NCBI GenBank assembly: GCA_017513525.1
Contig: JAFXFC010000001.1
Coordinates: 62,001-126,000, forward strand
DNA: 64,000 bases
Direction of reading: 5' to 3'
Source: Clostridia bacterium
GTDB lineage: Bacteria > Bacillota > Clostridia > Oscillospirales > Acutalibacteraceae
The position numbers and the translations under genes are program-made. This document shows positions 26,137 through 35,761 of this stretch, piece after piece. Below the pieces are notes generated by a model, which saw only the letters and a list, made by a program, of their open reading frames with translations, had not been told where the DNA came from and ran no database searches. Positions within the stretch are counted from its first letter, which is position 1. The number at the start of each line of letters is the position of its first letter.

Positions 26137-27249
26137 ATGCTTTACAGAAGCTTTAAGGATAAAAAGCTGTCGCTTCTTTCCATGGGCACTATGCGTCTTC
26201 CCACTATAGACGGAAAGATAAACGAAGATGAAACTGCCGAAATGATAGACTATGCCCTTAAAAACGGTGTCAATTATTTTGATACTGCCTGGGGCTATCA
26301 CAGCGGTGAGAGTGAAAGGGTAGTCGGAAAAATACTGAATAAATATCCGCGAGACTCTTATTATATCGCAACAAAATTCCCGGGATATGATCTTAACAAT
26401 ATGGGTAAGGTTGAAGAAATATTTGAGGAGCAGCTCAGAAAAACAGGAATGGAATATTTCGATTTCTATCTTATTCACAATGTCTGCGAATTGAATATAG
26501 ATGAATATCTCAATCCTGTTCACGGTACATACGAATATCTTCTGAAGCAAAAGGAAAACGGCAGAATAAAGCATCTCGGTTTTTCTGTTCACGGCACTAC
26601 CGAAACCATGAACCGTTTTCTCTCAAAATACGGCAAGAGCATGGAATTCTGTCAGATACAGTTAAACTGGATAGACTATGAATTCCAGAAAGCAAACGAA
26701 AAAATTGAAATTCTTTCTTCTCTTAATATTCCCGTATGGGTAATGGAGCCGTTAAGAGGCGGTAAGCTTGCAAAAGAAACGGGAGAAATGAAAGCATTTT
26801 CGGAAAAACACCCCGATTTTTCACCTGTTAAATGGTCATACCGTTTCTTAAAGAGCATAGAGGGTGTAACGACCGTTCTTTCAGGTGCATCATCCTTTGA
26901 ACAGATGAAGGATAACATAAAGCTTTTCTCGGTTGATGACCCTCTGACTGACAGTGAAAAGAACGATCTTCTCGGTTTTGCAAGAAATATGACGGGAGGA
27001 GTACCCTGTACTGCCTGCAGATACTGTGTAAATGATTGCCCCATGGGAATTGATATCCCCGTCATCATTGAAATGTATAACGAATACACATTCACGGGCG
27101 GCGGCTTTTTAGCGCCCATGAGACTTAAAAGTATTCCCGAAGAGCACAGACCCTCGGCATGTATTTCCTGCGGGAAATGCAAGGAGCTTTGCCCTCAGAG
27201 CATTGATATTCCAAAAATTATGGAAGATTTCACACAAAAGATAAAATAA
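26137..27249 (+). CDS. Aldo/keto reductase with C-terminal 4Fe-4S ferredoxin domain
   Basis: A 370-residue fusion. AKR barrel about 1-275 with FDTAWGYHSGESE (Asp and catalytic Tyr) near 48 and the NADP-binding VVTLSGASS-like end segment near 250. The tail has two Cys clusters, CTACRYCVNDCP near 290 and CISCGKCKELCP near 341, enough for two 4Fe-4S clusters. GGGAGG precedes the ATG. A paralogue lies at 58048. Electron transfer between ferredoxin and a carbonyl or quinone substrate is inferred. Thirty-five bases upstream of the GNAT::Gfo/Idh gene. Confidence 0.9.
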   Translation: MLYRSFKDKKLSLLSMGTMRLPTIDGKINEDETAEMIDYALKNGVNYFDTAWGYHSGESERVVGKILNKYPRDSYYIATKFPGYDLNNMGKVEEIFEEQLRKTGMEYFDFYLIHNVCELNIDEYLNPVHGTYEYLLKQKENGRIKHLGFSVHGTTETMNRFLSKYGKSMEFCQIQLNWIDYEFQKANEKIEILSSLNIPVWVMEPLRGGKLAKETGEMKAFSEKHPDFSPVKWSYRFLKSIEGVTTVLSGASSFEQMKDNIKLFSVDDPLTDSEKNDLLGFARNMTGGVPCTACRYCVNDCPMGIDIPVIIEMYNEYTFTGGGFLAPMRLKSIPEEHRPSACISCGKCKELCPQSIDIPKIMEDFTQKIK

Positions 27250-27284
27250 TCAAATTAAAAGTATAAATAACGGAGTGATACAAA

Positions 27285-29105
27285 ATGGCACAGTTAAAAA
27301 TGTATTGGATAAACGATAAAAAGGTAGAGCTGCTTCCTCTCCCCGAGGGATATTCATTCTCAAAATATAAGGGCGAAGAGGATAAAATGGCTTGGGTAGA
27401 GTGCTGCAAGAACGGACTTGTTGGAGACGATGCCACCGAAGCACAGTTCGATGACAGCATTTTAGGCATTGAAGCCTGTGACCCCTATGATGATGTATTT
27501 TTCCTCGATTATGAAGGAGAACATATCGGAACAATTACTGCAATAAACCATACCGACCTCAATATGGGTAATATGCACATGGTTGGTATGAAAACCGAAT
27601 TCAGAGGCAAGGGACTTGGTAAATATCTTAATAACCGTTGTATACATAAGCTTTCAGAAGAAGGCGTAAAATATATCCGTCTTACCACAGATGAATGGCG
27701 TAAGGGCGCAGTTAAGAGCTATCTTACCTCAGGCTTTATTCCCGTTCAGTATGAAATGGGTATGGAAGAGCGTTGGGGCAAGGTGCTTGAGGAATACGGC
27801 ATTGACAGCGTTGAAATGGTATATGAGGATCTGACTCCCTATAAGACCATTTACAGAGAAGGTCTTGCAAAGAAAGTAAAAATCGGTGTTGTCGGTTCAA
27901 GAAGAGGACAGACAATGCTCAATTACTGTAAAACAGGCTTTAATGCTGAAATCGTTGCAATATGTGACAATGCTCCCGATTTTCTCAGCAAGGCAAAAGA
28001 GAAATACGGTGAGGACGGCATCACATACTATGATAACTTCGATGAATTTATAAAGCATGATATGGACGGTGTTGTTCTTGCAAACTTTGCAAATGAGCAC
28101 ACACCTCTTGCAATAAAAGCACTTAAGGCAGGAAAGCATGTATTGAGTGAGGTTTTACCCTGTCAGCATCTTAAAGAAGCAGTAGAACTTATCGAAACCG
28201 TTGAAGAAACAGGAAAGATATATGCATATGCAGAAAATTACTGCTATATGCCCGCTCCCCGTGAAATGAGAATACAGTACCGTGAGGGCAATCTCGGTAA
28301 GTTTGAATACGGTGAGGGTGAATATGTTCATAACTGTGAACCCGGCTGGCACGGTTATACAAACTGTGACCCGAATCACTGGAGAAATACAATGAGTGCA
28401 TTCTATTACTGCACACATTCTCTCGGACCGCTTCTTCATATAACAGGTCTTCGTCCCGTAAAAGTATCCGGCTTTGAAATTCCCTTTAATGACAGAATGT
28501 ACCGTATGGGAGCATATGCGGGTGCTATGGCAGTTGAAATGGTTACTCTCGAAAACGGCGCAGTATTAAAGAGTGTTCACGGTGTAGGTCCCTCAAGAAA
28601 TTCCGTATGGTATTCGATTTACGGCTCTAAGGGCAGACTCGAAAGTGCAAGAGAGGATGATTCCGACAAAGAGGGAGTAGGTACTCTTTTTGCAAATCTC
28701 GATGAAAACGAAGGCGATAACAAGGATGAGCCCAGAATAATGGATACAAGCGATTCTCTCAGCAAACTTGCAGAGGAATCAGGCCACGGCGGCTCGGATT
28801 TCTATACAATGTATCACTTTATTCAGGCAATAAAGGGTAACCGTAATGCAGAAATAGTTGATGTATATGAAGCAATGGATATGTTCTTACCCGGTCACTT
28901 CGGATATTTAAGCGCCATGAATAATAATCAAAGCTATGATATCCCCAACCTCAGAGAAAAGTCCGAAAGAGATAAGTGGAGAAACGACACCACCTGCACA
29001 GTAAAGGAAAAAGCGGGAGATATGTATATCCCATCCTATTCAAAGGGTAACCCTGAAATACCTGATGAGGTATATGAGAAATTAAAAGAGAAGTTTGATG
29101 CATAA
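27285..29105 (+). CDS. GNAT acetyltransferase fused to Gfo/Idh/MocA oxidoreductase
   Basis: A 606-residue two-domain protein. Residues 1-185 are a GNAT domain with the acetyl-CoA loop FRGKGLGKYL at 106-115 and the late VKSYLTSGFIPV helix-strand. From about 195 a Gfo/Idh Rossmann domain begins (VKIGVVGSRRGQT), with LSEVLPC, AENYCYM and HSLGPLL as in the enzyme at 13316, and a C-terminal YDIPNLREKSERDKWRND. The reading frame is continuous and both domains look full length, so it is a real fusion. It could couple oxidation of a sugar with N-acetylation of an amino sugar, but that is speculation. Confidence 0.9.
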   Translation: MAQLKMYWINDKKVELLPLPEGYSFSKYKGEEDKMAWVECCKNGLVGDDATEAQFDDSILGIEACDPYDDVFFLDYEGEHIGTITAINHTDLNMGNMHMVGMKTEFRGKGLGKYLNNRCIHKLSEEGVKYIRLTTDEWRKGAVKSYLTSGFIPVQYEMGMEERWGKVLEEYGIDSVEMVYEDLTPYKTIYREGLAKKVKIGVVGSRRGQTMLNYCKTGFNAEIVAICDNAPDFLSKAKEKYGEDGITYYDNFDEFIKHDMDGVVLANFANEHTPLAIKALKAGKHVLSEVLPCQHLKEAVELIETVEETGKIYAYAENYCYMPAPREMRIQYREGNLGKFEYGEGEYVHNCEPGWHGYTNCDPNHWRNTMSAFYYCTHSLGPLLHITGLRPVKVSGFEIPFNDRMYRMGAYAGAMAVEMVTLENGAVLKSVHGVGPSRNSVWYSIYGSKGRLESAREDDSDKEGVGTLFANLDENEGDNKDEPRIMDTSDSLSKLAEESGHGGSDFYTMYHFIQAIKGNRNAEIVDVYEAMDMFLPGHFGYLSAMNNNQSYDIPNLREKSERDKWRNDTTCTVKEKAGDMYIPSYSKGNPEIPDEVYEKLKEKFDA

Positions 29106-29142
29106 ATTCCCCTATATATAATTTCAAGGGAGGTAAAACACT

Positions 29143-31335
29143 ATGAAAAAATTCAGTCTTATTTTTGCACTTGTTTTATTGTTCACATTTGTGCTTCCCG
29201 TATTTTCGGGTGCTACACAGCTGGGCGGTTATGTCATTTCAAGTGAATTCGGCGATGAAAGACTACAAGCGGCAGGAAAGACGCTGTCGAAGTATATGAC
29301 TGAGATTACGGGAAAGGCTTTCCCTGTTTCAACCTCAGGAAACGCAGGGCTGATATTCCGTCTTTCATATTCAGACGATATTCCCGATAACGGTTATGTG
29401 ATTGAAACCAAGGAAAATGAAGTTTTAATTACGGGCAGCGGTACAAGAGGCGTCATTCACGGTGTTTACGCGTTTTTAGAAAAATACTGTGATTGTGATT
29501 GGTATACATCTACTCTTTACAGTATCCCGAAAAATGAGAATCTCGTGATTCCTGCAGGTGAAAAGACAGAATACAAGCCTTTCTTTGAATATACGGACAC
29601 AGACTGGTTAAGCCCCCGTGATGTTGAATATTCACTTGCCAACGGGCTTAACGGCAATCCCTACAGAATAATTCCATCGGAGCTTGGCGGTAATGTTTCC
29701 TACATTTCTAATTTCTGTCACACTTTTGCAACACAGTTCTGTAAAGCCGAAACATATTTTGACGAGCATCCCGAATATTTTGCTCTTCACATGGGAATGA
29801 GAGTTCCCGACCAGCTTTGCCTTACAAACGAAACTACTTATGAGATTGTCCGAGATGAGGTTATGGCGTTACTTCAGGAAAAGCACAACCCTGACGAATC
29901 TCTTCAGATAATTTCTCTTACTCAGCACGACAACAGAAAAATGTGTCAGTGTGTCGATTGTATGAAGCTTGACAATGAAAACGGCGGTCATTCGGGTACT
30001 ATGATTACATTCGTCAACCGTATTGCAAGGGATGTGAAGGCAGCAGGATATGATAATGTAGCAATTGACACATTTGCTTATCAGTACACAAGAAAAGCGC
30101 CCTCAAAGGTTGTTCCCGAGGATAATGTAATTGTCCGTCTTTGTACCATTGAGTGCTGCTTTGCACACGCACTTGATGATGAGACTTGCCCCGAAAATGC
30201 AGCGCTTATGAGTGATCTTTCGGAGTGGAGCAAAATATGTGAGCGCATTTATGTGTGGGATTACACCACGAACTATGCTTATACTCTCGGCATTTTCCCC
30301 GACTTCGGAGTTTTACAGAAAAATATACAGATTTTCTACGAAAACAATGTTGTAGGTCTTTATGAAGAGGGTAACTACTATATGGAAGCCTGCGACGGTG
30401 AATTCGGTGAGCTTCGTGCATACCTTCTTTCAAAGCTTATGCAGAATCCTTATCTTGATTATGATAAGACAATGAACGAGTTCCTTGAAGCTTACTACGG
30501 TGCCGGCTGGGAAAGCATCCGTGAATTTATAGATATGACAACAGAAAAGCCGGTGCCCGAAAAAGAACACCTTTTTATTTATTCCACTATGAACGAAACT
30601 CTCGGGTTCACGGCAGAGGATATTGAAAAAGCCGATGCTCTCTGGGAAAATGCAAAGGCACAGGCAGAAACCGAGGCTCAGAAAAACAATGTTATAAGAA
30701 GTGAAATCTGCTGGAGAGTATGGAAGGCATATCACTCTTCTGACAGTGAAGCACACGCAGCTCTTATTGAGGATATCAAGGCTCTGGGCATCACACAGAC
30801 CCGCGAGGGAGACACCAAGGGGCCCGACGGACTGAATTTCCTTGACGGCACAGTTAAAAAATGGGGAGACAAAATTTTATTCCCCCTGTCAATCGTATTT
30901 TACGCAATTTCAGCTGTTATCTCCCTTGCAATTGCAGTTATTGCAGTTGCGAAGAAGCCGAGAAAATATGTTTACCTGCTTCTTCCCATTCTTGTGGGAG
31001 TTTTCTTCGAAATCTTCGGCTGGCACAGAAGAGCATACATTGCCTGGGTGGATGTTGATGAATATTACCTGACACTTGCCCTTATGGTCGGCATTTTTGC
31101 TTTCGGCGGTGTTCTCTTAGGCCGAGGCGTGATGCGCAGAATTCTTTCGGCAGTGCTTATTCCTGTAATATGGTCAGCCGGCTATTTAGCCTTTGTTGTT
31201 GTTATCAATAACGTTATATTCAATAACAATGCAGGCTCTCTTGCAATAGGTGCAGCTTTTGCCTTTACGGGAATATATTCTATATTTGTTCTCGCCCTTA
31301 ATCTTCAAAAACTTATAAAGGAAAAAAAGAAATGA
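29143..31335 (+). CDS. DUF4838 glycan-active protein with C-terminal polytopic membrane domain
   Basis: A 730-residue exported protein. Signal peptide 1-24; a GH67-N/GH20-N-like alpha/beta domain about 25-150 (VLITGSGTRGVIHGVYAFL); DUF4838 about 170-560 with QIISLTQHDNRKMCQCVDC, a CxCxxC cluster, and EGNYYMEACDGEFGELRAYL. DUF4838 proteins accompany glycoside hydrolases. From about 570 to the end there are five membrane helices ending in a Lys-rich tail, so the enzyme-like domain is tethered outside. The stop overlaps the GH2 start (ATGA), so the pair is coupled. Confidence 0.85.
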   Translation: MKKFSLIFALVLLFTFVLPVFSGATQLGGYVISSEFGDERLQAAGKTLSKYMTEITGKAFPVSTSGNAGLIFRLSYSDDIPDNGYVIETKENEVLITGSGTRGVIHGVYAFLEKYCDCDWYTSTLYSIPKNENLVIPAGEKTEYKPFFEYTDTDWLSPRDVEYSLANGLNGNPYRIIPSELGGNVSYISNFCHTFATQFCKAETYFDEHPEYFALHMGMRVPDQLCLTNETTYEIVRDEVMALLQEKHNPDESLQIISLTQHDNRKMCQCVDCMKLDNENGGHSGTMITFVNRIARDVKAAGYDNVAIDTFAYQYTRKAPSKVVPEDNVIVRLCTIECCFAHALDDETCPENAALMSDLSEWSKICERIYVWDYTTNYAYTLGIFPDFGVLQKNIQIFYENNVVGLYEEGNYYMEACDGEFGELRAYLLSKLMQNPYLDYDKTMNEFLEAYYGAGWESIREFIDMTTEKPVPEKEHLFIYSTMNETLGFTAEDIEKADALWENAKAQAETEAQKNNVIRSEICWRVWKAYHSSDSEAHAALIEDIKALGITQTREGDTKGPDGLNFLDGTVKKWGDKILFPLSIVFYAISAVISLAIAVIAVAKKPRKYVYLLLPILVGVFFEIFGWHRRAYIAWVDVDEYYLTLALMVGIFAFGGVLLGRGVMRRILSAVLIPVIWSAGYLAFVVVINNVIFNNNAGSLAIGAAFAFTGIYSIFVLALNLQKLIKEKKK

Positions 31336-34292
31336 TTGAAAAATATTATCTCTCACCTGAATATTTACATATAGGTTGCGAAAAGCCTGCCGCTTATTTT
31401 ATCCCCTTCGGAAAGGGTCAGTGCCCCTTTGAAGAAAGAGAGAACTCACAGCGCTTCACTCTTCTTAACGGTGAATGGGATTTTAAGTTTTATCCTAATG
31501 TCAGAGAGGTAGATTTTACGGCGGATACTTATCCTGCGAGTGAAGTATGTCCCGATAAAATGAAGGTACCCTTTAACTGGCAGTTGGTTCTTGACAAGGG
31601 CTATGATGTGCCAAACTACATCAATCAGGACTATCCTTATCCCGTTGATCCTCCTCATCTTCCCGACATAATCCCTGCTGCTCTCTACAGAAGAGGCTTT
31701 AGCTACAGCAAGAAGGACAACAAGGCTTATTATCTCTCCTTTGAGGGCGTAAGTGCCGGCTTCTATCTCTGGGTAAACGGTGAATTTACGGGTTATTCAC
31801 AGGTAAGCCACGCAGAAAGCAAATTCAATATCACGGATAAGCTTCTTGACGGTGAAAACATTATTGAGGCTCTTGTTATCAAGCACACCGACGGCTCATA
31901 TCTTGAGGATCAGGACTTCTTCAGACTTTCGGGCATATTCCGTGATGTATATATTCTCGAAAGAGATGAAAAGCATCTTAAGGATATACATATCTTAAGA
32001 GAATTTACGGAAGATTTTTTAAATGCTAATATTACGGTAAAACCCGATTTCTCAGAAAAAACTGAATTTCTCTGGACTGTTTTTTCTCCCGACGGTGAAG
32101 AAATTCTGTCGGGCACGGAAGACGGAGAATTTACCTTTGATATCAATAATCCCGTTTTATGGAATGCAGAGCTTCCTTTAAGATATTCTCTTGTTATAGC
32201 TTCGGGGGATGAGGTTATAAGATTCCCCTTGGCTCTTTCAAAGGCAGAAATAAAAGATCGCTGTTTCCTGTTTAACGGCAAGAAAATCAAATTCTACGGT
32301 ATAAACAGACATGACTCCAACCCCGAAACGGGTTACGCTGTCACAATGGAGGATATGATAAAGGATCTTCATATCTTAAAGGGCGCAAATGTAAATATGA
32401 TCCGTACATCCCATTATCCCAATGACCCGAGATTTGTTGATCTTTGTGAAGAAAAGGGATTTATGCTCGTTGACGAAGCAGACTTTGAAAGCCACGGTAT
32501 GGGCTATAACTACGGCGACTGGTATTGGGATTACTGGGCACATCTTGCCGATGTCCCCGAATGGAAAGAAGCCTGTCTTGACAGAGCAGAACGGCTTTTT
32601 GAAAGAGACAAAAACTATGCCTGCGTAGTTATGTGGAGCCTCGGTAATGAATCGGGCTGCGGCGAAAGCCACCGCCGTATGGCAAACTTCATCAGAAGTC
32701 GTGACAGTAAGGCTATAATTCACTATGAAAACGCACGTCTTGAATATGAAGGCAGAGTAGGCGGAAGAGATTTCAAGGATATTTCAGATGTTGAAAGCCG
32801 TATGTATGCCACACTCGAATATCTCGAAGAATACCTTAATGACGAAAAGCACACGAAGCCTTTCTATTACTGCGAATATGTTTCATGTACTTCAACAGGC
32901 GATATTCCTCTTCATTGGAACGACTTTGAAAAATACGATAATTACACAGGCGGTTGCATATGGGAATTCTGTGACCATGCGGTAAATATCGGAACAAAGG
33001 AAAATCCTCAGTATCGTTACGGCGGTGACTTCGGAGATTATCCCCACGATAAATATTACTGCATTGACGGACTCGTATACCCCGACAGAAGGCCTCGTCC
33101 CGGTTTTTACGATATGAAGCAGACTTATATTCCCGTTACAGCTTCTTTTGAAAACGGTGAGCTTACCGTTTTCAACAAGAGATATTTCTCTGACCTTTCG
33201 GAATATGATTTGCTCGTATATCTTTCAAAGGACGGAAAAGTTACAGAAGAAATAAACCTCGGAAAGGGAAATATTGAAGCAAGAACAGAGAAAAAGTTCG
33301 CTCTTTCCTTTGATACTGTCGGAGAGAATGTCACACTTACTCTTGTACTTTGTCTTAATAAAGATACATTTTATGCCCAAAAAGGCTTCAAGGCAGGCTT
33401 TATTCAGTTAATTCTTGCCGATTCAGCAGTAAAATACACAGAAACAGAAAAATCTTCTCTTGAAATAAAAGAAGATAAGTGTAATTTCTATATAACTGCG
33501 GGAAATATTTCCTATGTATTCAGTAAAATTACAGGTAAAGTGACTTCAATTAAGAATAAAGAAAAGGAATATCTTACCTCTCCCATAGAATTTACATTAT
33601 GGCGTCAGACCTTTAATCACAAGGAAGCTTCTGAAAGAGCAAGATATTTCCATGCTTATCAGAAGACATATGCTGTGAATATGGAAAATGGTGAAGATAT
33701 AAAGATAACAGCAGATGTGTCCTTTGCTTCTCCCGCTATGCCCCCCGCTCTTAAGGGTAAGGCAATATACACATTTAAGCGGGACGGCAGAATTGAAGTT
33801 TCATTTATGGGTGATGTAACTCATAATGCACAGCCTTTACCCCGTTTCGGTCTTAAGCTTTCACTTATTAAGGATTTTGAGGCGGTTGAATATTACGGCT
33901 ACGGTCCGAAGGAGAGCTATTCCGACAGATACAAATCTCAGTATCTCGGAAGATTTACTTCCACCGTTACAGAGCAGTATGAAAACTTCATTAATCCCTG
34001 TGAATCCTCTGCTCACTATAAGACAAAGTACGCGAGTGTAAGAACTTCTGACGGTGAAGGTCTTGAATTCTACGATACATCAGACAGAGGATTTTCATTC
34101 AAGGCAATTCATTTCAGTGATATTCAGATGGAAAACACGGCTCATCACGACGAGCTTGTACCTTTAGATGAAACAATAGTAAATATTGACTATAAGCTTC
34201 ATGCAGAAAATCAGGAGCTCTCATACCTCGAACCCGAAAGAGCCTTCACGGAAAAGCATTTTGAATTCAGTTATATCATAAAGCCCATATGA
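31332..34292 (+). CDS. lacZ: GH2 beta-galactosidase (LacZ type)
   Basis: A 986-residue cytosolic enzyme cleaving terminal beta-galactosides. Length and order match LacZ: jelly-roll sugar-binding domain, immunoglobulin-like domain, TIM barrel with the acid/base Glu in MWSLGNESGCG near 440 and the nucleophile Glu in YYCEYVSCT near 515, and the C-terminal small-chain domain from about 720. The usual CEYAHAMGN after the nucleophile reads CEYVSCTSTG, so substrate specificity may differ from lactose. No signal peptide. Last gene of the run starting at 26137, followed by a strong terminator. Confidence 0.9.
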   Translation: MIEKYYLSPEYLHIGCEKPAAYFIPFGKGQCPFEERENSQRFTLLNGEWDFKFYPNVREVDFTADTYPASEVCPDKMKVPFNWQLVLDKGYDVPNYINQDYPYPVDPPHLPDIIPAALYRRGFSYSKKDNKAYYLSFEGVSAGFYLWVNGEFTGYSQVSHAESKFNITDKLLDGENIIEALVIKHTDGSYLEDQDFFRLSGIFRDVYILERDEKHLKDIHILREFTEDFLNANITVKPDFSEKTEFLWTVFSPDGEEILSGTEDGEFTFDINNPVLWNAELPLRYSLVIASGDEVIRFPLALSKAEIKDRCFLFNGKKIKFYGINRHDSNPETGYAVTMEDMIKDLHILKGANVNMIRTSHYPNDPRFVDLCEEKGFMLVDEADFESHGMGYNYGDWYWDYWAHLADVPEWKEACLDRAERLFERDKNYACVVMWSLGNESGCGESHRRMANFIRSRDSKAIIHYENARLEYEGRVGGRDFKDISDVESRMYATLEYLEEYLNDEKHTKPFYYCEYVSCTSTGDIPLHWNDFEKYDNYTGGCIWEFCDHAVNIGTKENPQYRYGGDFGDYPHDKYYCIDGLVYPDRRPRPGFYDMKQTYIPVTASFENGELTVFNKRYFSDLSEYDLLVYLSKDGKVTEEINLGKGNIEARTEKKFALSFDTVGENVTLTLVLCLNKDTFYAQKGFKAGFIQLILADSAVKYTETEKSSLEIKEDKCNFYITAGNISYVFSKITGKVTSIKNKEKEYLTSPIEFTLWRQTFNHKEASERARYFHAYQKTYAVNMENGEDIKITADVSFASPAMPPALKGKAIYTFKRDGRIEVSFMGDVTHNAQPLPRFGLKLSLIKDFEAVEYYGYGPKESYSDRYKSQYLGRFTSTVTEQYENFINPCESSAHYKTKYASVRTSDGEGLEFYDTSDRGFSFKAIHFSDIQMENTAHHDELVPLDETIVNIDYKLHAENQELSYLEPERAFTEKHFEFSYIIKPI

Positions 34293-34302
34293 TGTAAAAA
34301 GA

Positions 34303-34342
34303 CATCCCCCGAAATCATTCTGATTTCGGGGGACATTTTGTA
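34303..34342 (+). terminator. Terminator after the beta-galactosidase operon
   Basis: Near-perfect stem TCCCCCGAAATCA/TGATTTCGGGGGA with a 3-base loop, starting 11 bases after the GH2 stop. Confidence 0.88.
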
Positions 34343-34455
34343 AAGAAGTTTCTCCCAATTTCTTTATTATAATAAAATAGACACTTTCGGTTTGAAAGTG
34401 TCATAGCGAGTTACATACTTTGAAACAATACCCATCTCAAAGATAAATACAATAA

Positions 34456-34631
34456 GTGATATTGTGAGACAGGTCTCACAGTGATATTTTGCATTGCGGC
34501 AAAGTGATATGAAAATCTAACGATTTTCGTGATATTATATTCGCCGCTAAAACTGTCAGAAGGACAATATAACGATGCGTAGCATCATATAACTGCGAAG
34601 CAATATAACCCGCCTGAAGGCGAATATAACT
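34456..34631. repeat. Composite hairpin-array element E (GTGATATT/AATATAAC linkers)
   Basis: Left half: hairpins GTGAGA/TCTCAC, TTGC/GCGGCAA and GAAAATC/GATTTTC separated by GTGATATT. An outer stem ATATTCGCC (34537-34545)/GGCGAATAT (34619-34627) encloses CTGTC/GGACA, GATGC/GCATC and GC/GC hairpins separated by ATATAAC. The block around the left outer stem is nearly identical to element D. The preceding part of this 384-base gap (34343-34455) holds a small hairpin GACACTTTC/GAAAGTGTC at about 34380 and nothing else I can name. Confidence 0.83.
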
Positions 34632-34660
34632 GAGGCACACTTCCTTGCGGAGTGTGCCTC
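34632..34660 (-). terminator. Putative terminator of the recA operon
   Basis: Ten-base-pair stem GAGGCACACT/AGTGTGCCTC, 17 bases past the dCMP deaminase stop on the minus strand. The T-run is poor, so termination is uncertain. Confidence 0.55.
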
Positions 34661-34676
34661 TTCGGGGGACTACTGT

Positions 34677-35165
34677 TTAATAGCCTTTTTTTCCTTCAAG
34701 GGATTCGTCGTTTTCTATCCAGTCGGAGACGGGGATGATTCTGTAATTATCCTTATCGTCACGGATGATTACTTCTTTTATGCCTGCATTTATTACCATG
34801 CGTTTGCACATTGAACAGCAGCAGGAGTTTGAAACATAACTGCCGTCAGCTACTTCAACTCCCGTAAGATATAAAGTAGAATCTATCATCTTATCACGGG
34901 AAGCGCTGATAATTGCATTGGCTTCCGCATGTACGCTTCTGCAAAGCTCATATCTTTCACCTCTGGGAATACCAAGCTCCTGTCGGATGCAGTAGCCGAG
35001 GTCTGTGCAGTTCTGTCTGCCTCTGGGAGCGCCAACATAGCCTGTTGAAATAACCTCATCATTTTTAACTATGACTGCACCGTATCTTCTGCGAAGGCAG
35101 GTGGTTCTCTGGGAAACTATCTCCGCTAAATCAAGATAATAATTAATTTTATCTCTGCGTTCCAA
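34677..35165 (-). CDS. Deoxycytidylate (dCMP) deaminase
   Basis: About 162 residues; zinc-dependent deamination of dCMP to dUMP for thymidylate supply. The zinc and catalytic motif HAEANAI is near residue 82; the second zinc motif reads SNSCCCSMC, supplying the CxxC pair though the usual Pro is absent. I choose a TTG start at 35165 because AAGGA is well spaced from it; the ATG at 35174 sits directly on that ribosome site. Length fits ComEB-like enzymes. Last gene of the recA operon, 17 bases after pgsA. Confidence 0.85.
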   Translation of the reverse strand: MERRDKINYYLDLAEIVSQRTTCLRRRYGAVIVKNDEVISTGYVGAPRGRQNCTDLGYCIRQELGIPRGERYELCRSVHAEANAIISASRDKMIDSTLYLTGVEVADGSYVSNSCCCSMCKRMVINAGIKEVIIRDDKDNYRIIPVSDWIENDESLEGKKGY

Positions 35166-35182
35166 AATGATCATCCTTTATT

Positions 35183-35749
35183 TTATTTATTGAAGTCTAT
35201 TGCTTTTACACCGTCTTTAACATAAATGATACCTGATATAACTGCAAGTATTGCTGTTATCCATAAAAGCACGGAAGAAATGACGGTGAGAGGGAATTGC
35301 TCTGTAAGAACATTAATTTCAGTAAGTGCCATAAAAAGCATTATGAGAATGGTTGACACCATCTGAGATACTGTTTTGATCTTTCCCCAGATGTTTGCAG
35401 GAATTACAACTCCCTGTGCGGATGCTGCAAGGCGAACCGAAGTTACGGCAAATTCTCTGGTGAGCACTATAAAAACTATGTAAAGACTGCAAAGACCGGC
35501 ATCCATAAGCGCTAAAAGAGCTGCTGTGGTAAGCATCTTATCTGCAACAGGGTCAGCTAACTTTCCGAAGGTTGTGATAAGATTATATTTACGGGCAATT
35601 TTGCCGTCAAGGAAGTCTGTTATACAGCCTATTGAATAAACGGCAAGTCCCAGAAAATAGTGATAGGGAATGAAGGGTGCTAAAAATACAACAAGAAATA
35701 TTGGTGTCAACACCATTCTTACTATTGTTAATTTATTCGGTAAATTCAT
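35183..35749 (-). CDS. pgsA: CDP-diacylglycerol--glycerol-3-phosphate 3-phosphatidyltransferase
   Basis: A 188-residue membrane enzyme making phosphatidylglycerol phosphate. The CDP-alcohol phosphotransferase signature D-x2-DG-x2-AR-x8-G-x3-D-x3-D is intact (DFLDGKIARKY then GKLADPVADK) near residues 44-70. About five to six membrane helices. Twelve bases downstream of rimO, an order common in Firmicutes. Confidence 0.93.
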   Translation of the reverse strand: MNLPNKLTIVRMVLTPIFLVVFLAPFIPYHYFLGLAVYSIGCITDFLDGKIARKYNLITTFGKLADPVADKMLTTAALLALMDAGLCSLYIVFIVLTREFAVTSVRLAASAQGVVIPANIWGKIKTVSQMVSTILIMLFMALTEINVLTEQFPLTVISSVLLWITAILAVISGIIYVKDGVKAIDFNK

Positions 35750-35761
35750 AAATTTCCTTTC

